Shown here one piece after another: positions 34,717 through 43,272 of a stretch of DNA of 61,744 bases. Below the pieces are notes generated by a model. The model was given only the letters and a program-made list of their open reading frames with translations. It was not told where the DNA came from and made no database searches. A program made the translations under genes and the position numbers. Origin of the DNA: Hyphomicrobiales bacterium (GTDB taxonomy: Bacteria > Pseudomonadota > Alphaproteobacteria > Rhizobiales > Rhizobiaceae); contig UCFC01000012.1 in NCBI GenBank assembly GCA_900471515.1, positions 1 through 61,744 of the forward strand, given 5' to 3'. The stretch's first letter is position 1. The number at the start of each line of letters is the position of its first letter.

Positions 34717-36192
34717 TCAGGCAGCTCCGCGTTCGGTTCCATGAGGATCGGCCACGATCGGCCAGATGGTCTTCGGCGCCCGGCGATAGTTGGTCGTCGC
34801 CGGGTTGTTGGGATAGGGAGTTCCCGCCGAACAGTAGAGGATCTCGGCGGCGATCTTCGAGAAGGAGGCGAAGAAATGGTTGGTCGATTTGATCACCAGG
34901 ATCTTCTGCCTGGCCGGATCGATGCCCATGACCGAAAACAGGCTTGGATCGAAGCTCTGCGCCCGGGTCGAGTTCAGAATGATGTCGATACCATCAAGGA
35001 CGATATGCGCCGCATCGCCGAAAGGTGCGAGGCTTTCGCCGAACCGCATCTCTGCATTCTTCACCAGCTTGACCACCTTCACCATGCCATCGACGGGATT
35101 GCCGGTTCCGGGTGCCGATTTGGCACCAAAGCGCAGCGGAATTTCTGCCCCCTCTCCTGCGGCAAAACAGATCTGGACGGCAACCGGATCCCAGATCGTG
35201 CCAACCGCTGCACTCTTAACGCCGCGGGCCAGAAGTTCTTCAAGAATGACGGTGGCGTCACCCGCCGTGCCGCCGCCGGGATTGTCCCAGACATCGGCAA
35301 TGACGACGGGCCAGGCTTTGGCAGCCATGGCTCGCGATACGGCTTCCTTCTCGTCGATCTGCGGCACCATGAAAGTGCCGCGCCTGGAAAACAACTCCAT
35401 GCCGAGTTCGCGCGCCAGAGCCGCGCCCTTTTGCGGCTTGTTGTCGGTGACGACAAGCAGCTTGGTCCCCATCTCAGGCACGTCGCCGACCATGAAGCCA
35501 TGAACGACGGAGATCGACAGGATATCCGGATCTTCCTTTTCGATCCGCATGATCTTGTCGACGAAGGAGCGCATCGGATCGCGCGAAGTCGGGAAGACAT
35601 CGATCATCCGGCAGTCGAACACGGAATTGACCGGCTTGACCCTGCGCTCAAGCGTATCGACGGCGATGCGCCAGAGATCCTCGGCGCGATCGACGAAATC
35701 CGTATGCGGGAACTCCTTGAAATAGACGGCGAAATTCAGCGCCTCGATACGCTTTCGGGTCAAATGGCTGTGCGGGTCGAGCTCGGCGCAGATCAGCACA
35801 TCAGGCCCGACGATCTCGCGCATGCGCGTCAGGAGGTCGCCTTCCGTGTCTTCATATCCCGCTGCGACCATTGCCCCATGCAAGCCCATTACCACGGCAT
35901 CGACCGGCATTGCGGCCCTGAGTTGGCCGAGGATTTCATCACGCAGCCCTTCATAGGCCTGGCGGTTGACGAGACCGGCCGGGTCCGCCCAGGCTGCGGT
36001 GCCTTCGATCAGCTCCCAGCCCTTTTCGGCGGCAACACGGCGGCCGACAGTGATCGGGGCGGTGCAGAGTGTGGGCGTTTCCGGATGCTGGCCGGGCGGC
36101 GCATAAAGAGAGGCTTCGAAAGCGCGGCGATCCACGCAGATCGGAGAAAACGTATTGGTTTCGGTCGCAAGTGCTGCCGTGAAAATGCGCAA
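34717..36192 (-). CDS. M81-family (MlrC/microcystinase C-like) metallopeptidase
   Basis: A 491-residue protein of the MlrC family, named for the enzyme that finishes microcystin breakdown. The N-terminal half has the likely metal ligands: Glu in ATETNTF, Asp-His in ELDPHSH and His in FPHTD. The C-terminal MlrC domain includes DVWDNPGGGTAGDATVILEELL. The only fitting start is a TTG at 36192. No signal peptide is seen, so it acts in the cytoplasm on imported material. It sits between the NTF2-like and DSD1-like genes on the minus strand. Most family members have unknown substrates and probably cut unusual amide bonds in small molecules. Confidence 0.88.
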   Translation of the reverse strand: MRIFTAALATETNTFSPICVDRRAFEASLYAPPGQHPETPTLCTAPITVGRRVAAEKGWELIEGTAAWADPAGLVNRQAYEGLRDEILGQLRAAMPVDAVVMGLHGAMVAAGYEDTEGDLLTRMREIVGPDVLICAELDPHSHLTRKRIEALNFAVYFKEFPHTDFVDRAEDLWRIAVDTLERRVKPVNSVFDCRMIDVFPTSRDPMRSFVDKIMRIEKEDPDILSISVVHGFMVGDVPEMGTKLLVVTDNKPQKGAALARELGMELFSRRGTFMVPQIDEKEAVSRAMAAKAWPVVIADVWDNPGGGTAGDATVILEELLARGVKSAAVGTIWDPVAVQICFAAGEGAEIPLRFGAKSAPGTGNPVDGMVKVVKLVKNAEMRFGESLAPFGDAAHIVLDGIDIILNSTRAQSFDPSLFSVMGIDPARQKILVIKSTNHFFASFSKIAAEILYCSAGTPYPNNPATTNYRRAPKTIWPIVADPHGTERGAA

Positions 36193-36222
36193 GTGAGTTG
36201 GCCTTGTTGTGTCGGCCCCGCT

Positions 36223-36708
36223 TCAACCCATCGGGTTCGGCAGGTAGCCGGTAAATCCGCAGATCTTCCACCGTCCTTCGTGGAGCCTGCAATAATAGAG
36301 CGTCTGCCACTGCATGATATCGCGGCTGCCGTCGCTCTTCGTCAGGCCCCCGTCGAACTTCTTGCGGACAAGCGCCATGTCGCCTTCGATCTCGATGTCC
36401 TCGAGCGTCGTGGTGGTGAAGATCGCCGTGCGGGTATCCTCCGCGAAGCTCTGTGTCGCAAAATCCCTTGCCTGCCTCAGCCACTCATCGCGATAGGCCG
36501 CAAGCGTGGGAAATGCCAGGCGCCACTTGTCGGGGCTGACCTGCTTGCGGCCGTCGATGCCGATGAAACCTTCCTCGACGAAATCGCCTGCGACCATCGA
36601 CCAGTCCGCCGCCAGGAACGCGTCGATGTCGCGGGGCACCAGCATCTCCCAGATGGCATGCCGTGCAGTATCGGAGGACGGGAATGGGTTCTTGAAAGGA
36701 TCGCGCAT
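36223..36708 (-). CDS. NTF2-like/SnoaL-type protein
   Basis: A 161-residue protein with an NTF2-like fold pattern: helix-rich start (RDIDAFLAADWSMVAGDFVEEGFIGIDG) then strands ending in QWQTLYYCRLHEGRWKICGFTGYLP. Such proteins are small-molecule isomerases, cyclases or binding proteins. It leads a minus-strand operon with MlrC and the DSD1-like gene and diverges from ridA. There is no signal peptide. The function in this pathway is unknown. Confidence 0.75.
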   Translation of the reverse strand: MRDPFKNPFPSSDTARHAIWEMLVPRDIDAFLAADWSMVAGDFVEEGFIGIDGRKQVSPDKWRLAFPTLAAYRDEWLRQARDFATQSFAEDTRTAIFTTTTLEDIEIEGDMALVRKKFDGGLTKSDGSRDIMQWQTLYYCRLHEGRWKICGFTGYLPNPMG

Positions 36709-36818
36709 CTTCGCCCCGATTTAAATTCTTTTCATAAATGACGTTTTTCACTGGTCAAAATCTGCTTTCTATGGTCCCTTGTCAACTTATCAAGAAAATA
36801 ATTTGCAGGAACCTCGAC

Positions 36819-37205
36819 ATGTCCATCAAGCGATATGGCACTGTTCAGACCGGCGCCGGCGGCAAGCCGCTGCCTTTCGCACGCGCGGTCGAGGCCGATG
36901 GCTGGCTCTATGTTTCCGGCCAGGTGGCGATGGAAAACGGCGAGATCATCGACGGCAACATCGTTGCGCAGACGCATAAGACGATCGCCAATGTGCTCGC
37001 CATTCTCGATGAAGCCGGCTACGGCGTGGAGGACGTCGTGCGCGTCGGCGTCTGGCTGGACGATCCGCGCGACTTCTGGACCTTCAACAAGATCTACCAG
37101 GACTATTTCGGTGCGCATCCGCCGGCCCGCGCCTGCGTCCAGTCGTCGATGATGGTGGATTGCAAGGTCGAGATCGATTGCGTTGCCTACAAGAAGAAGA
37201 ATTGA
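36819..37205 (+). CDS. RidA-family enamine/imine deaminase
   Basis: A 128-residue protein of the RidA (YjgF/UK114) family, close to the usual length. RidA hydrolyses reactive enamines and imines released by PLP dehydratases. The substrate arginine is present in PPARACVQ and the C-terminal Glu in KVEIDCVAYKK, so it looks catalytically active. Weak AGGAAC precedes the ATG; the longer frame from 36738 reads through the promoter. It diverges from the NTF2-MlrC-DSD1 operon and is followed by the rpiR-type gene. Confidence 0.92.
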   Translation: MSIKRYGTVQTGAGGKPLPFARAVEADGWLYVSGQVAMENGEIIDGNIVAQTHKTIANVLAILDEAGYGVEDVVRVGVWLDDPRDFWTFNKIYQDYFGAHPPARACVQSSMMVDCKVEIDCVAYKKKN

Positions 37206-37230
37206 TTGACGGATCGGTGGGAGGACCGGC

Positions 37231-38097
37231 TTGGATATCTTTTCCACATTGCAGGAAGACAAGAGCCGGCTTTCCGCCTCCGAGAGCCGCATCGCCGACA
37301 TTATCGTCAATGATTTCGAATTCGCGGTGAACGCCTCGATCATCGAGCTTGCCGAACGCGCGGAAGTCTCTCCGCCGACGGTCACACGCTTCTGCCGCCG
37401 CCTTGGCTGCGACAGCTTTTCCGATTTCAAGGTGCAGCTTGCCCGTACCGCCCATGTGGGCGTGCGCTACCTGAAGCCGGAATCAAAGAGCAGCGATCCG
37501 GCCGACGTCGCTCAGGATATCATCACCAAGGCGCAGAACGCTCTTTTCCTGTTGCACCGATCGCTGGACCTCGCCGCCATCGAAGCTGCGGTCGCCCAGA
37601 TCGCCAGGGCGGAGATGATCTACGCCTTCGGATCGGGCGGCAACTCCTCGATGATCGCCGATGAGCTGCAGAACCGGCTCTTTCGGCTTGGCCTGCGCAT
37701 CACCTCCAGTTCCGACCACAGCATGCAGCTGATGATGACGGCGGCAGCGAAGGCCGGCGATGTGATTATCGGCTCGTCCTTTTCCGGTCGCAATGCCGAG
37801 CTTGTGCGGGCCTTTGCGCTGGCGCGCGAAGCGAAGGTCAAGACAATCGCGCTCACACAGACCGGCAGCGCCGTCGCCAAGGCGGCCGAGATCGTCGTGC
37901 CGATCGATATTCCAGAAGGCACGAACATCTATCGCCCGACATCGACGCGTATCGCCTATATCGCCACCGTCGATATCCTGGCGAGCCTTGTCGCCTACGC
38001 CATCCAGCCGAAGGCGACAGTCACGCTGAGGCGCATCAAGCAGCAGCTCATCACCCACCGCGACGGCGACGACGACAAGCAGCTGCTCGGCGATTGA
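37231..38097 (+). CDS. MurR/RpiR-family transcriptional regulator
   Basis: A 288-residue regulator. Residues 1-77 form the RpiR helix-turn-helix (SASESRIADIIVNDFEFAVNASIIELAERAEVSPPTVTRFCRRLG). Residues about 125-260 form a SIS sugar-phosphate domain (FGSGGNSSMIADELQNRLFRLG and GSSFSGRNAELVRAF). It opens with a TTG behind GGGAGGA. Regulators of this type respond to sugar phosphates such as MurNAc-6-P or GlcNAc-6-P. It lies 25 bases after ridA in an operon that continues with an SDR and GH20, and probably controls the 28-41 kb locus. Confidence 0.9.
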   Translation: MDIFSTLQEDKSRLSASESRIADIIVNDFEFAVNASIIELAERAEVSPPTVTRFCRRLGCDSFSDFKVQLARTAHVGVRYLKPESKSSDPADVAQDIITKAQNALFLLHRSLDLAAIEAAVAQIARAEMIYAFGSGGNSSMIADELQNRLFRLGLRITSSSDHSMQLMMTAAAKAGDVIIGSSFSGRNAELVRAFALAREAKVKTIALTQTGSAVAKAAEIVVPIDIPEGTNIYRPTSTRIAYIATVDILASLVAYAIQPKATVTLRRIKQQLITHRDGDDDKQLLGD

Positions 38098-38116
38098 TCA
38101 AAAGAAGGAAGCGGCA

Positions 38117-38893
38117 ATGACGCAATCAGTGGCGATCGTCACCGGAGCAGCAGGCGATATCGGGGCGGCGATCGCCGGTCGTCTGGCCGACGATCATGAC
38201 ATCATCCTGCTCGCGGACATCAATCCCGATGCCGCAGCAGCCATTGCCGGCAAACTCGGCCCCTCCGGCCGCTTCGTCGCCATCGAATGCGACGTGACCA
38301 GCGAGACGAGCGTCGCGGCGCTCGCCGGACGCGCGGCCGCGCTCGGCAGTCTGCGCACGCTCGTCAACAATGCAGGTGCGGCCCGCGCCGTCAGCCTGCA
38401 TGATACGACGCCTGAGATCTGGCGGGCCGACAACGCGCTCAACCTCGAAGCGGCCTTTCTCTGCTTTCGGGCCGTCGAAGACCAGCTGAAGGCGTCGCGG
38501 GGTTCGATGGTCAACATCGCCTCGGTCAACGGCATGAACGTGTTCGGCCATCCGGCCTATAGTGCCGCCAAGGCCGGACTTCTGCACTTTACCCGGCTGG
38601 TCGCCGTCGAATACGGAAAATTCGGCATCCGCGCCAATGCCGTCGCCCCGGGGACGGTGAAGACGCAAGCCTGGGAAGTTCGCGCGGCCGCCAATCCCAA
38701 TGTCTTCGAGGATGCCCGTCGCTGGTATCCGCTGCAGCGCGTCGTCGATCCGAAGGACGTCGCCCATGCCGTTGCCTTCCTGGCGGGGCCGCAGGCTGCG
38801 GCCATCACCGGCATCTGCCTGCCGGTGGATTGCGGCCTGACGGCCGGCCAGGCCGAGCTTGCCCGAACTTTTTCCCAGTCCGAGCACTATTGA
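38117..38893 (+). CDS. short-chain dehydrogenase/reductase
   Basis: A 258-residue classical SDR. TGAAGDIGAAIA is the nucleotide-binding loop, NNAGAA the structural motif, and Ser-Tyr-Lys are found in NIASVNGMNVFGHPAYSAAKAG. It lies between the rpiR-type gene and the GH20 gene with short spacing and is probably co-transcribed. It most likely oxidises or reduces a sugar or hydroxy-acid intermediate of the locus; the substrate cannot be read from sequence. Confidence 0.88.
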   Translation: MTQSVAIVTGAAGDIGAAIAGRLADDHDIILLADINPDAAAAIAGKLGPSGRFVAIECDVTSETSVAALAGRAAALGSLRTLVNNAGAARAVSLHDTTPEIWRADNALNLEAAFLCFRAVEDQLKASRGSMVNIASVNGMNVFGHPAYSAAKAGLLHFTRLVAVEYGKFGIRANAVAPGTVKTQAWEVRAAANPNVFEDARRWYPLQRVVDPKDVAHAVAFLAGPQAAAITGICLPVDCGLTAGQAELARTFSQSEHY

Positions 38894-38921
38894 ATCATAA
38901 GCACAACTAGAGGAACGAGAC

Positions 38922-40838
38922 ATGAAACCGGCCGACTATCGCCTGGAGAGCAGCTGGAACCCTGGTGGCGGGCCGAATGGAGCGTTCACCTTCACGCTTT
39001 TCAATCTCTCCGGTGAGGTGCTTTCCGGTTTCAAGCTTGTCTATACTTCGCTCACCCGGGTCATCGATGCCGCCGCATGTGGCAACGCCACCTTTCTCAG
39101 ACGCAACGCCAATTTTCATGAATTCGAACCGCCGGTCGGGTTCGCCCTTGCGGCCGGCGGCAGCTGGACCTTTACCGTCGCCGGCCTGCACCGCCCGGCA
39201 AGGCATTGCACCGACGGCGCCAAATCCGCCTATCTGACGCTGTCATCCGGAAAACATGTGCCGGTCGCCGTCTCCGATCTGCTGCTCGAAGGCCGCGCAA
39301 GCGAGCCTCCGCCCGCCCTTCTGCCTGAGGGCAGGCTCGACCTGCCCTTTGCGCTGCAGCCCTGGCCGGCCGAAATCGATGCGAGGCCGGGTGACAGCTT
39401 CCCGGTCATCCTCTATCCGGAAGGCGCCAGCGCCGAGGAACTGTCGGCAATATCCACCTGTATTTCGCTGACGCGCCGCCTTTTCGAAAGCGACCATTCG
39501 GTTTTCAATCTGGCCGCCTCGCCGCAGGGCCGCGCCCTCACATTTACGAAGGACGCCTCGCTCGAAGCCGAGGCCTACCGGCTGACGTTTGCGGCCGATC
39601 GCGTGACGCTTTCCTATTCGGCTGCCGCTGGGCGCCAGTATGGCCTGACCTCGCTCGCGCAGATGCTGAACGGCGCACGAGCCAGCAAGGGCAAATTCCG
39701 CTTCCCGGTTTCCGGAACGATTTTCGACCGGCCCCGCTACAACTGGCGTGGCTGCCATCTCGACGTTTCCAGGCAGTTCTATCCGGTTGACGACGTCAAG
39801 CGGCTGATCGACATCCTTGCCTGGTTCAAGCTCAACATCTTCCATTGGCATCTGACCGATGACGAGGCCTGGCGCCTGGAGATTAAGGCCTATCCGCAGC
39901 TGACGACAACGGGTGCGTTGCGCGGCCCGGACGAACCGCTGCTGCCGCAGCTCGGCAATGGCGCGGAGCCGGTCGGCGGTTTCTATTCGCAGCACGATGT
40001 CCGAGACATCGTTGCGCATGCGGCCTCCCTTCATGTCGAAATCGTGCCGGAGATCGATATTCCCGGCCACAATGCGGCGACGCTGGTTGCCCTGCCCGAC
40101 CTGACGGACGGTCAGGAGGCCCCGGAGAGCTACCATTCCGTCCAGGGCTATCCGAACAATGCGCTCAACCCGGCCGTGCCGCTGACCTACGAATTCCTGG
40201 AAAAGGTCTTCGACGAGATGGTCGAGCTATTTCCCTCACCGTACATTCATATCGGCGGCGACGAAGTGGCGAACGGTTCCTGGCTCGCCTCGCCGCTTGC
40301 GAGGAAACTGATGGCCGAACAAGGCATTTCCGGCACGTTCGGATTGCAGTCCTATTTCCTCAAACAGATCAAGACGATGCTCGACAAGCGCGGGCGCAGG
40401 CTTGCGGGCTGGAACGAGGTTGCCCATGGCGGCGGGGTAGGAGCGCAGGACACGCTTTTGATGGCCTGGGAAAATCCGCAGGTTGGTACCGAACTCGCCG
40501 AACAGGGTTATGACGTCGTCATGACGCCGGGCCAGGCCTATTATCTCGATATGGTCCAGGCTGAAGCCTTCCAGGAGCCGGGCGCAAGCTGGGCGGGCAC
40601 CGTGCCGCCGGCTCATACCTATGCCTATGAAGCTGCAGGCGAATTCCCGGAGGAACTGAAGCACAAGCTGAAAGGTGTCCAGGCCTGCATCTGGTCGGAG
40701 CACTTCCTGTCGCGCGGCTATTTCAACCGGCTCGTCTTCCCGCGCCTGCCGGCTATTGCCGAAGCTGCCTGGACGCCCAAGGCTTCGAAGGATTGGGACC
40801 GGTTCGCAGCGATCGTGACGCTGAGCCCAACGCTGTAA
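38922..40838 (+). CDS. GH20 beta-N-acetylhexosaminidase, cytoplasmic
   Basis: A 638-residue glycoside hydrolase that removes terminal GlcNAc or GalNAc by substrate-assisted catalysis. The first 125 residues form a beta domain resembling the CHB_HEX carbohydrate-binding domain. A GH20b domain follows, then the barrel from about residue 270 (YNWRGCHLDVSRQFYPVDDVKRLIDILAWFKLNIFHWHLTDDEAWRLEI). The catalytic Asp-Glu pair is D447-E448 in HIGGDEV. No signal peptide is present, unlike most GH20 enzymes, so it should act on an imported glycoside. It is the fourth gene of the ridA-rpiR-SDR-GH20 operon; GAGGAACGAGAC precedes the ATG. Confidence 0.92.
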   Translation: MKPADYRLESSWNPGGGPNGAFTFTLFNLSGEVLSGFKLVYTSLTRVIDAAACGNATFLRRNANFHEFEPPVGFALAAGGSWTFTVAGLHRPARHCTDGAKSAYLTLSSGKHVPVAVSDLLLEGRASEPPPALLPEGRLDLPFALQPWPAEIDARPGDSFPVILYPEGASAEELSAISTCISLTRRLFESDHSVFNLAASPQGRALTFTKDASLEAEAYRLTFAADRVTLSYSAAAGRQYGLTSLAQMLNGARASKGKFRFPVSGTIFDRPRYNWRGCHLDVSRQFYPVDDVKRLIDILAWFKLNIFHWHLTDDEAWRLEIKAYPQLTTTGALRGPDEPLLPQLGNGAEPVGGFYSQHDVRDIVAHAASLHVEIVPEIDIPGHNAATLVALPDLTDGQEAPESYHSVQGYPNNALNPAVPLTYEFLEKVFDEMVELFPSPYIHIGGDEVANGSWLASPLARKLMAEQGISGTFGLQSYFLKQIKTMLDKRGRRLAGWNEVAHGGGVGAQDTLLMAWENPQVGTELAEQGYDVVMTPGQAYYLDMVQAEAFQEPGASWAGTVPPAHTYAYEAAGEFPEELKHKLKGVQACIWSEHFLSRGYFNRLVFPRLPAIAEAAWTPKASKDWDRFAAIVTLSPTL

Positions 40839-41051
40839 TACGGCATCATCGATGCCAAAAGCTGACGGCGCTGTCCCTGGCAAGGGTGGCGCGAACAACC
40901 CGGCCTTTCCGTTCGACAGGGAATTCGGCTAAACGACCGATGCGCGCCCTTCCCCGCTGGCGCGCCTGATATTGATCCGCAGCGATCCTTGCAAGGACGG
41001 GAATTCTTCTCGTCCGCACCGGTGCGCTCCAAACCATTGCTGACGATGACG

Positions 41052-42254
41052 ATGAACCGCCTGATCCCTGATGTCTTCCGCAATCCTGCTATCCGGGTGA
41101 GCATGATTGCCATCTTCACCTTCGGGTTTGCCGGCGCGACGACGAGCCCCTATCGATCCGTGGTCGGAATCGTCGAACTCGGCCTGTCGAACGCGGTCTA
41201 CTCCGCACTGATTTTCGCCGCCGCGGCCGTCAACGTGATCGTCAGCATCCTCCTCGGCAATCTTGCCGACCGGCTCGGCGAATACCGAACGATGATGCTC
41301 GTCGCCGCGACCTTCGGCATCGCCGGCTATGGCGCGGTCTACTTTTTTCCAACCCGGGAGATCTTTGTTCTCAGCGCCCTCCTGCTGCTGCCGGTCTATG
41401 GCTCGCTGAACTCACTGCTCTTTGCCAATGTGCGCGCCGCAGCCCGCGAAATGGCGCCTGATGAGGTGGCGACCGTCAATTCCGGCACACGGGCAATGAT
41501 CTCGCTGTCCTGGGTGCTCGTTCCCGGCCTGACCGGCGTTCTGCTCTCCTCCTCGCCCTCGATGCTGCCGGCCTATCTCTTCGCCTGCCTGTCCTGCCTG
41601 CTCTGCGTCGGGCTCGTCGGCTTCCTGCTGCCACGACAAAGCGGCACGGACAGCGCCGCCACGCATCATCTCTCCTATCTTGCGGCCCTCGGCCAGGTGA
41701 TCTCGCCGAGGATCTTCAGCCGGGTAATGGCGGTGGCACTGATCAGCAGCATGCTGCATATCAATGACGCGATATTTCCGCTCGTGGTCACCGGCGCAGC
41801 CCGCGGCACGGTCGCCGATATCGGCATTCTGGTGGGGATCGTCGCTCTCTTGGAAGTGGTCTTCATCATCGTCTGGTCACGCCTTCTGCGCTTCATCGGC
41901 CAGCTCGCCGCCCTTGCCCTCGGGGCATTGCTCTATGGCATCTACCTCTTGCTTCTGGCTTCTGCCGACCAGCCCTGGCATGTCTACGCGCTCACGCTCG
42001 TGAGCGGCATCGGCGCCGCGTCGCTGATCTCCATCCCGATCACCTATCTCCAGGATCTGATTGCCGAGCGCCCCGGTCTCGGCAGCGCCCTGATTTCGGT
42101 CAACATCTTTCTCAGCGCCGGCTTGAGCGCATTGCTGTTTGCCGCGGGTACCGCAATCACCAGCTATTCCGGCACGGCGGTAGTCGGCGCTTTCTCGGGG
42201 CTTGCCGGAATGGCCTGGCTATTGCTCCTCGACCGGAGCCGCGGCTTGACCTGA
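41052..42254 (+). CDS. MFS transporter, sugar-efflux-like
   Basis: A membrane protein of about 400 residues with roughly twelve hydrophobic segments, similar in layout to SetA/SetB-type sugar efflux proteins. The loop GNLADRLGEYRTMM after helix 2 is the MFS motif A. The start is uncertain: ATGs at 41046 and 41052 lack a good ribosome-binding sequence, and a TTG at 40989 would add a polar tail. It lies 210 bases beyond GH20 in the same direction and may export sugar by-products. Confidence 0.8.
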   Translation: MNRLIPDVFRNPAIRVSMIAIFTFGFAGATTSPYRSVVGIVELGLSNAVYSALIFAAAAVNVIVSILLGNLADRLGEYRTMMLVAATFGIAGYGAVYFFPTREIFVLSALLLLPVYGSLNSLLFANVRAAAREMAPDEVATVNSGTRAMISLSWVLVPGLTGVLLSSSPSMLPAYLFACLSCLLCVGLVGFLLPRQSGTDSAATHHLSYLAALGQVISPRIFSRVMAVALISSMLHINDAIFPLVVTGAARGTVADIGILVGIVALLEVVFIIVWSRLLRFIGQLAALALGALLYGIYLLLLASADQPWHVYALTLVSGIGAASLISIPITYLQDLIAERPGLGSALISVNIFLSAGLSALLFAAGTAITSYSGTAVVGAFSGLAGMAWLLLLDRSRGLT

Positions 42255-42315
42255 CGCTCCGCACGTGAGCAACGCCTCCGGAACCGCAATCGCCGGATGG
42301 ACAGGACAGGGCGGC

Positions 42316-43107
42316 TCAATATTGCGTAAAATCGCCCGATGCCGACTGAAGCAGGGTCAGCGGATAACGCGCGGGATGATGGACCAGCGCCGTCAGGTTG
42401 ATCGGCCGGTTGCGATCGTCGAAGGCGATCTGATCGACCGTGAGAACGGCAGCTGGCGTCGGCAGCTCGAGCATCTCAGCCTCCTTATCCGTCGCAAGCC
42501 GCGCGCTCAGCGTCGTCTGTCCGCGTTTGGGGTGAATGCGATAGCGCTCGCGGAGTTCGGCATAGAGCGATCGGTTGGCAACGGTCCAGTCGAGATCGAG
42601 CAGATCGGCAGCGCGTGCCGCCGGTATCCAGTCGGTCTGGACGACGGCTGGAATGTTGTCGAGGAGACGCAGCCTAGACAGGAGAATCACCTCTGCGCCG
42701 GGCGCAAGGAAAAGCGGGCGGCTCACCTCGTGGGGGGCAGGCACGATACTGGCCTCAACCAGCCTCTGGCCGGGACTTCGCCCGCTTGCCACGGCGATGC
42801 TGGTGAAGCTCTTGAGAACCTGTAGCTCGAAGCCGCCGCCACGCTCGGCAACGTAAAGTCCCTTTCCGGGCTGGCTGTGGATGACGCCCTGCTGGATCAA
42901 TTCACGCACGGCATGGCGCACGGTGATCCGGCTGACATTGTAGAGATCGACGAGTTCCCGCTCTGACGGGAGCTTGCCGCGCAACGGCAGCTTGCCGTCC
43001 CGGATAGACGCCAGCAGGGCCTCGTAGACCTGTTTGTGCAGGGGCCGAGGGTCGTTCCGGTCAATGCCGCCCTGTGGCGCGATGAACGATGCCGGAGCTT
43101 GCTGCAT
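42316..43107 (-). CDS. GntR/HutC-family regulator with UTRA domain
   Basis: A 263-residue regulator. The winged helix-turn-helix spans about residues 18-90 (PLHKQVYEALLASIRDGKLPLRGKLPSERELVDLYNVSRITVRHAVRELIQQGVI) and is followed by a UTRA ligand domain. The layout resembles NagR/DasR, which bind GlcNAc-6-P or GlcN-6-P. The ATG at 43107 is chosen although its ribosome-binding sequence is weak; ATGs at 43179 and 43197 are alternatives but lie in or next to the operator. It diverges from a sugar ABC operon and a DasR-like palindrome lies between them. Confidence 0.87.
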   Translation of the reverse strand: MQQAPASFIAPQGGIDRNDPRPLHKQVYEALLASIRDGKLPLRGKLPSERELVDLYNVSRITVRHAVRELIQQGVIHSQPGKGLYVAERGGGFELQVLKSFTSIAVASGRSPGQRLVEASIVPAPHEVSRPLFLAPGAEVILLSRLRLLDNIPAVVQTDWIPAARAADLLDLDWTVANRSLYAELRERYRIHPKRGQTTLSARLATDKEAEMLELPTPAAVLTVDQIAFDDRNRPINLTALVHHPARYPLTLLQSASGDFTQY

Positions 43108-43180
43108 CTTTGAAATCCGATTCTGCGCGGGACACACTTGCCGTTTTGTATCTTCGACGCAAATGCCTGCAAAGTCCATG

Positions 43181-43209
43181 TTGACATGACTGGTCATAAC
43201 CAGTCCTAT
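43181..43209 (+). promoter_or_regulatory. promoter of the second sugar ABC operon
   Basis: TTGACA at 43181-43186 and TCCTAT at 43204-43209 are 17 bases apart, upstream of the binding-protein start at 43273. The spacer is filled by the palindrome at 43188-43205, so bound repressor would block RNA polymerase. Confidence 0.55.
43188..43205 (+). promoter_or_regulatory. NagR/DasR-like operator
   Basis: GACTGGTCATAACCAGTC has perfect seven-base arms around a CATA centre. The ACTGGT-N4-ACCAGT core matches the layout of the DasR/NagR (GntR-UTRA) consensus as I remember it, ACTGGTCTAGACCACT. It lies between the divergent GntR/UTRA gene and the sugar ABC operon. Confidence 0.75.
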
Positions 43210-43272
43210 TGGAATTAAGGGGACAGAGAGCTCCGTGCAATGCCGAAGCGTTATCAACGAAGGGAACGATCA

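Noticed and set aside
34612..36741. Open frame of 709 codons on the plus strand opposite the MlrC gene
   Set aside because: It is a shadow of MlrC and its neighbours; its product is low in hydrophobic order and has no domain.
36742..36759. Imperfect palindrome TTTTTCACTGGTCAAAA between ridA and the NTF2-like gene
   Set aside because: The arms match only at A/T positions and a few others, and it contains just half of the DasR-like site; too weak to call an operator.
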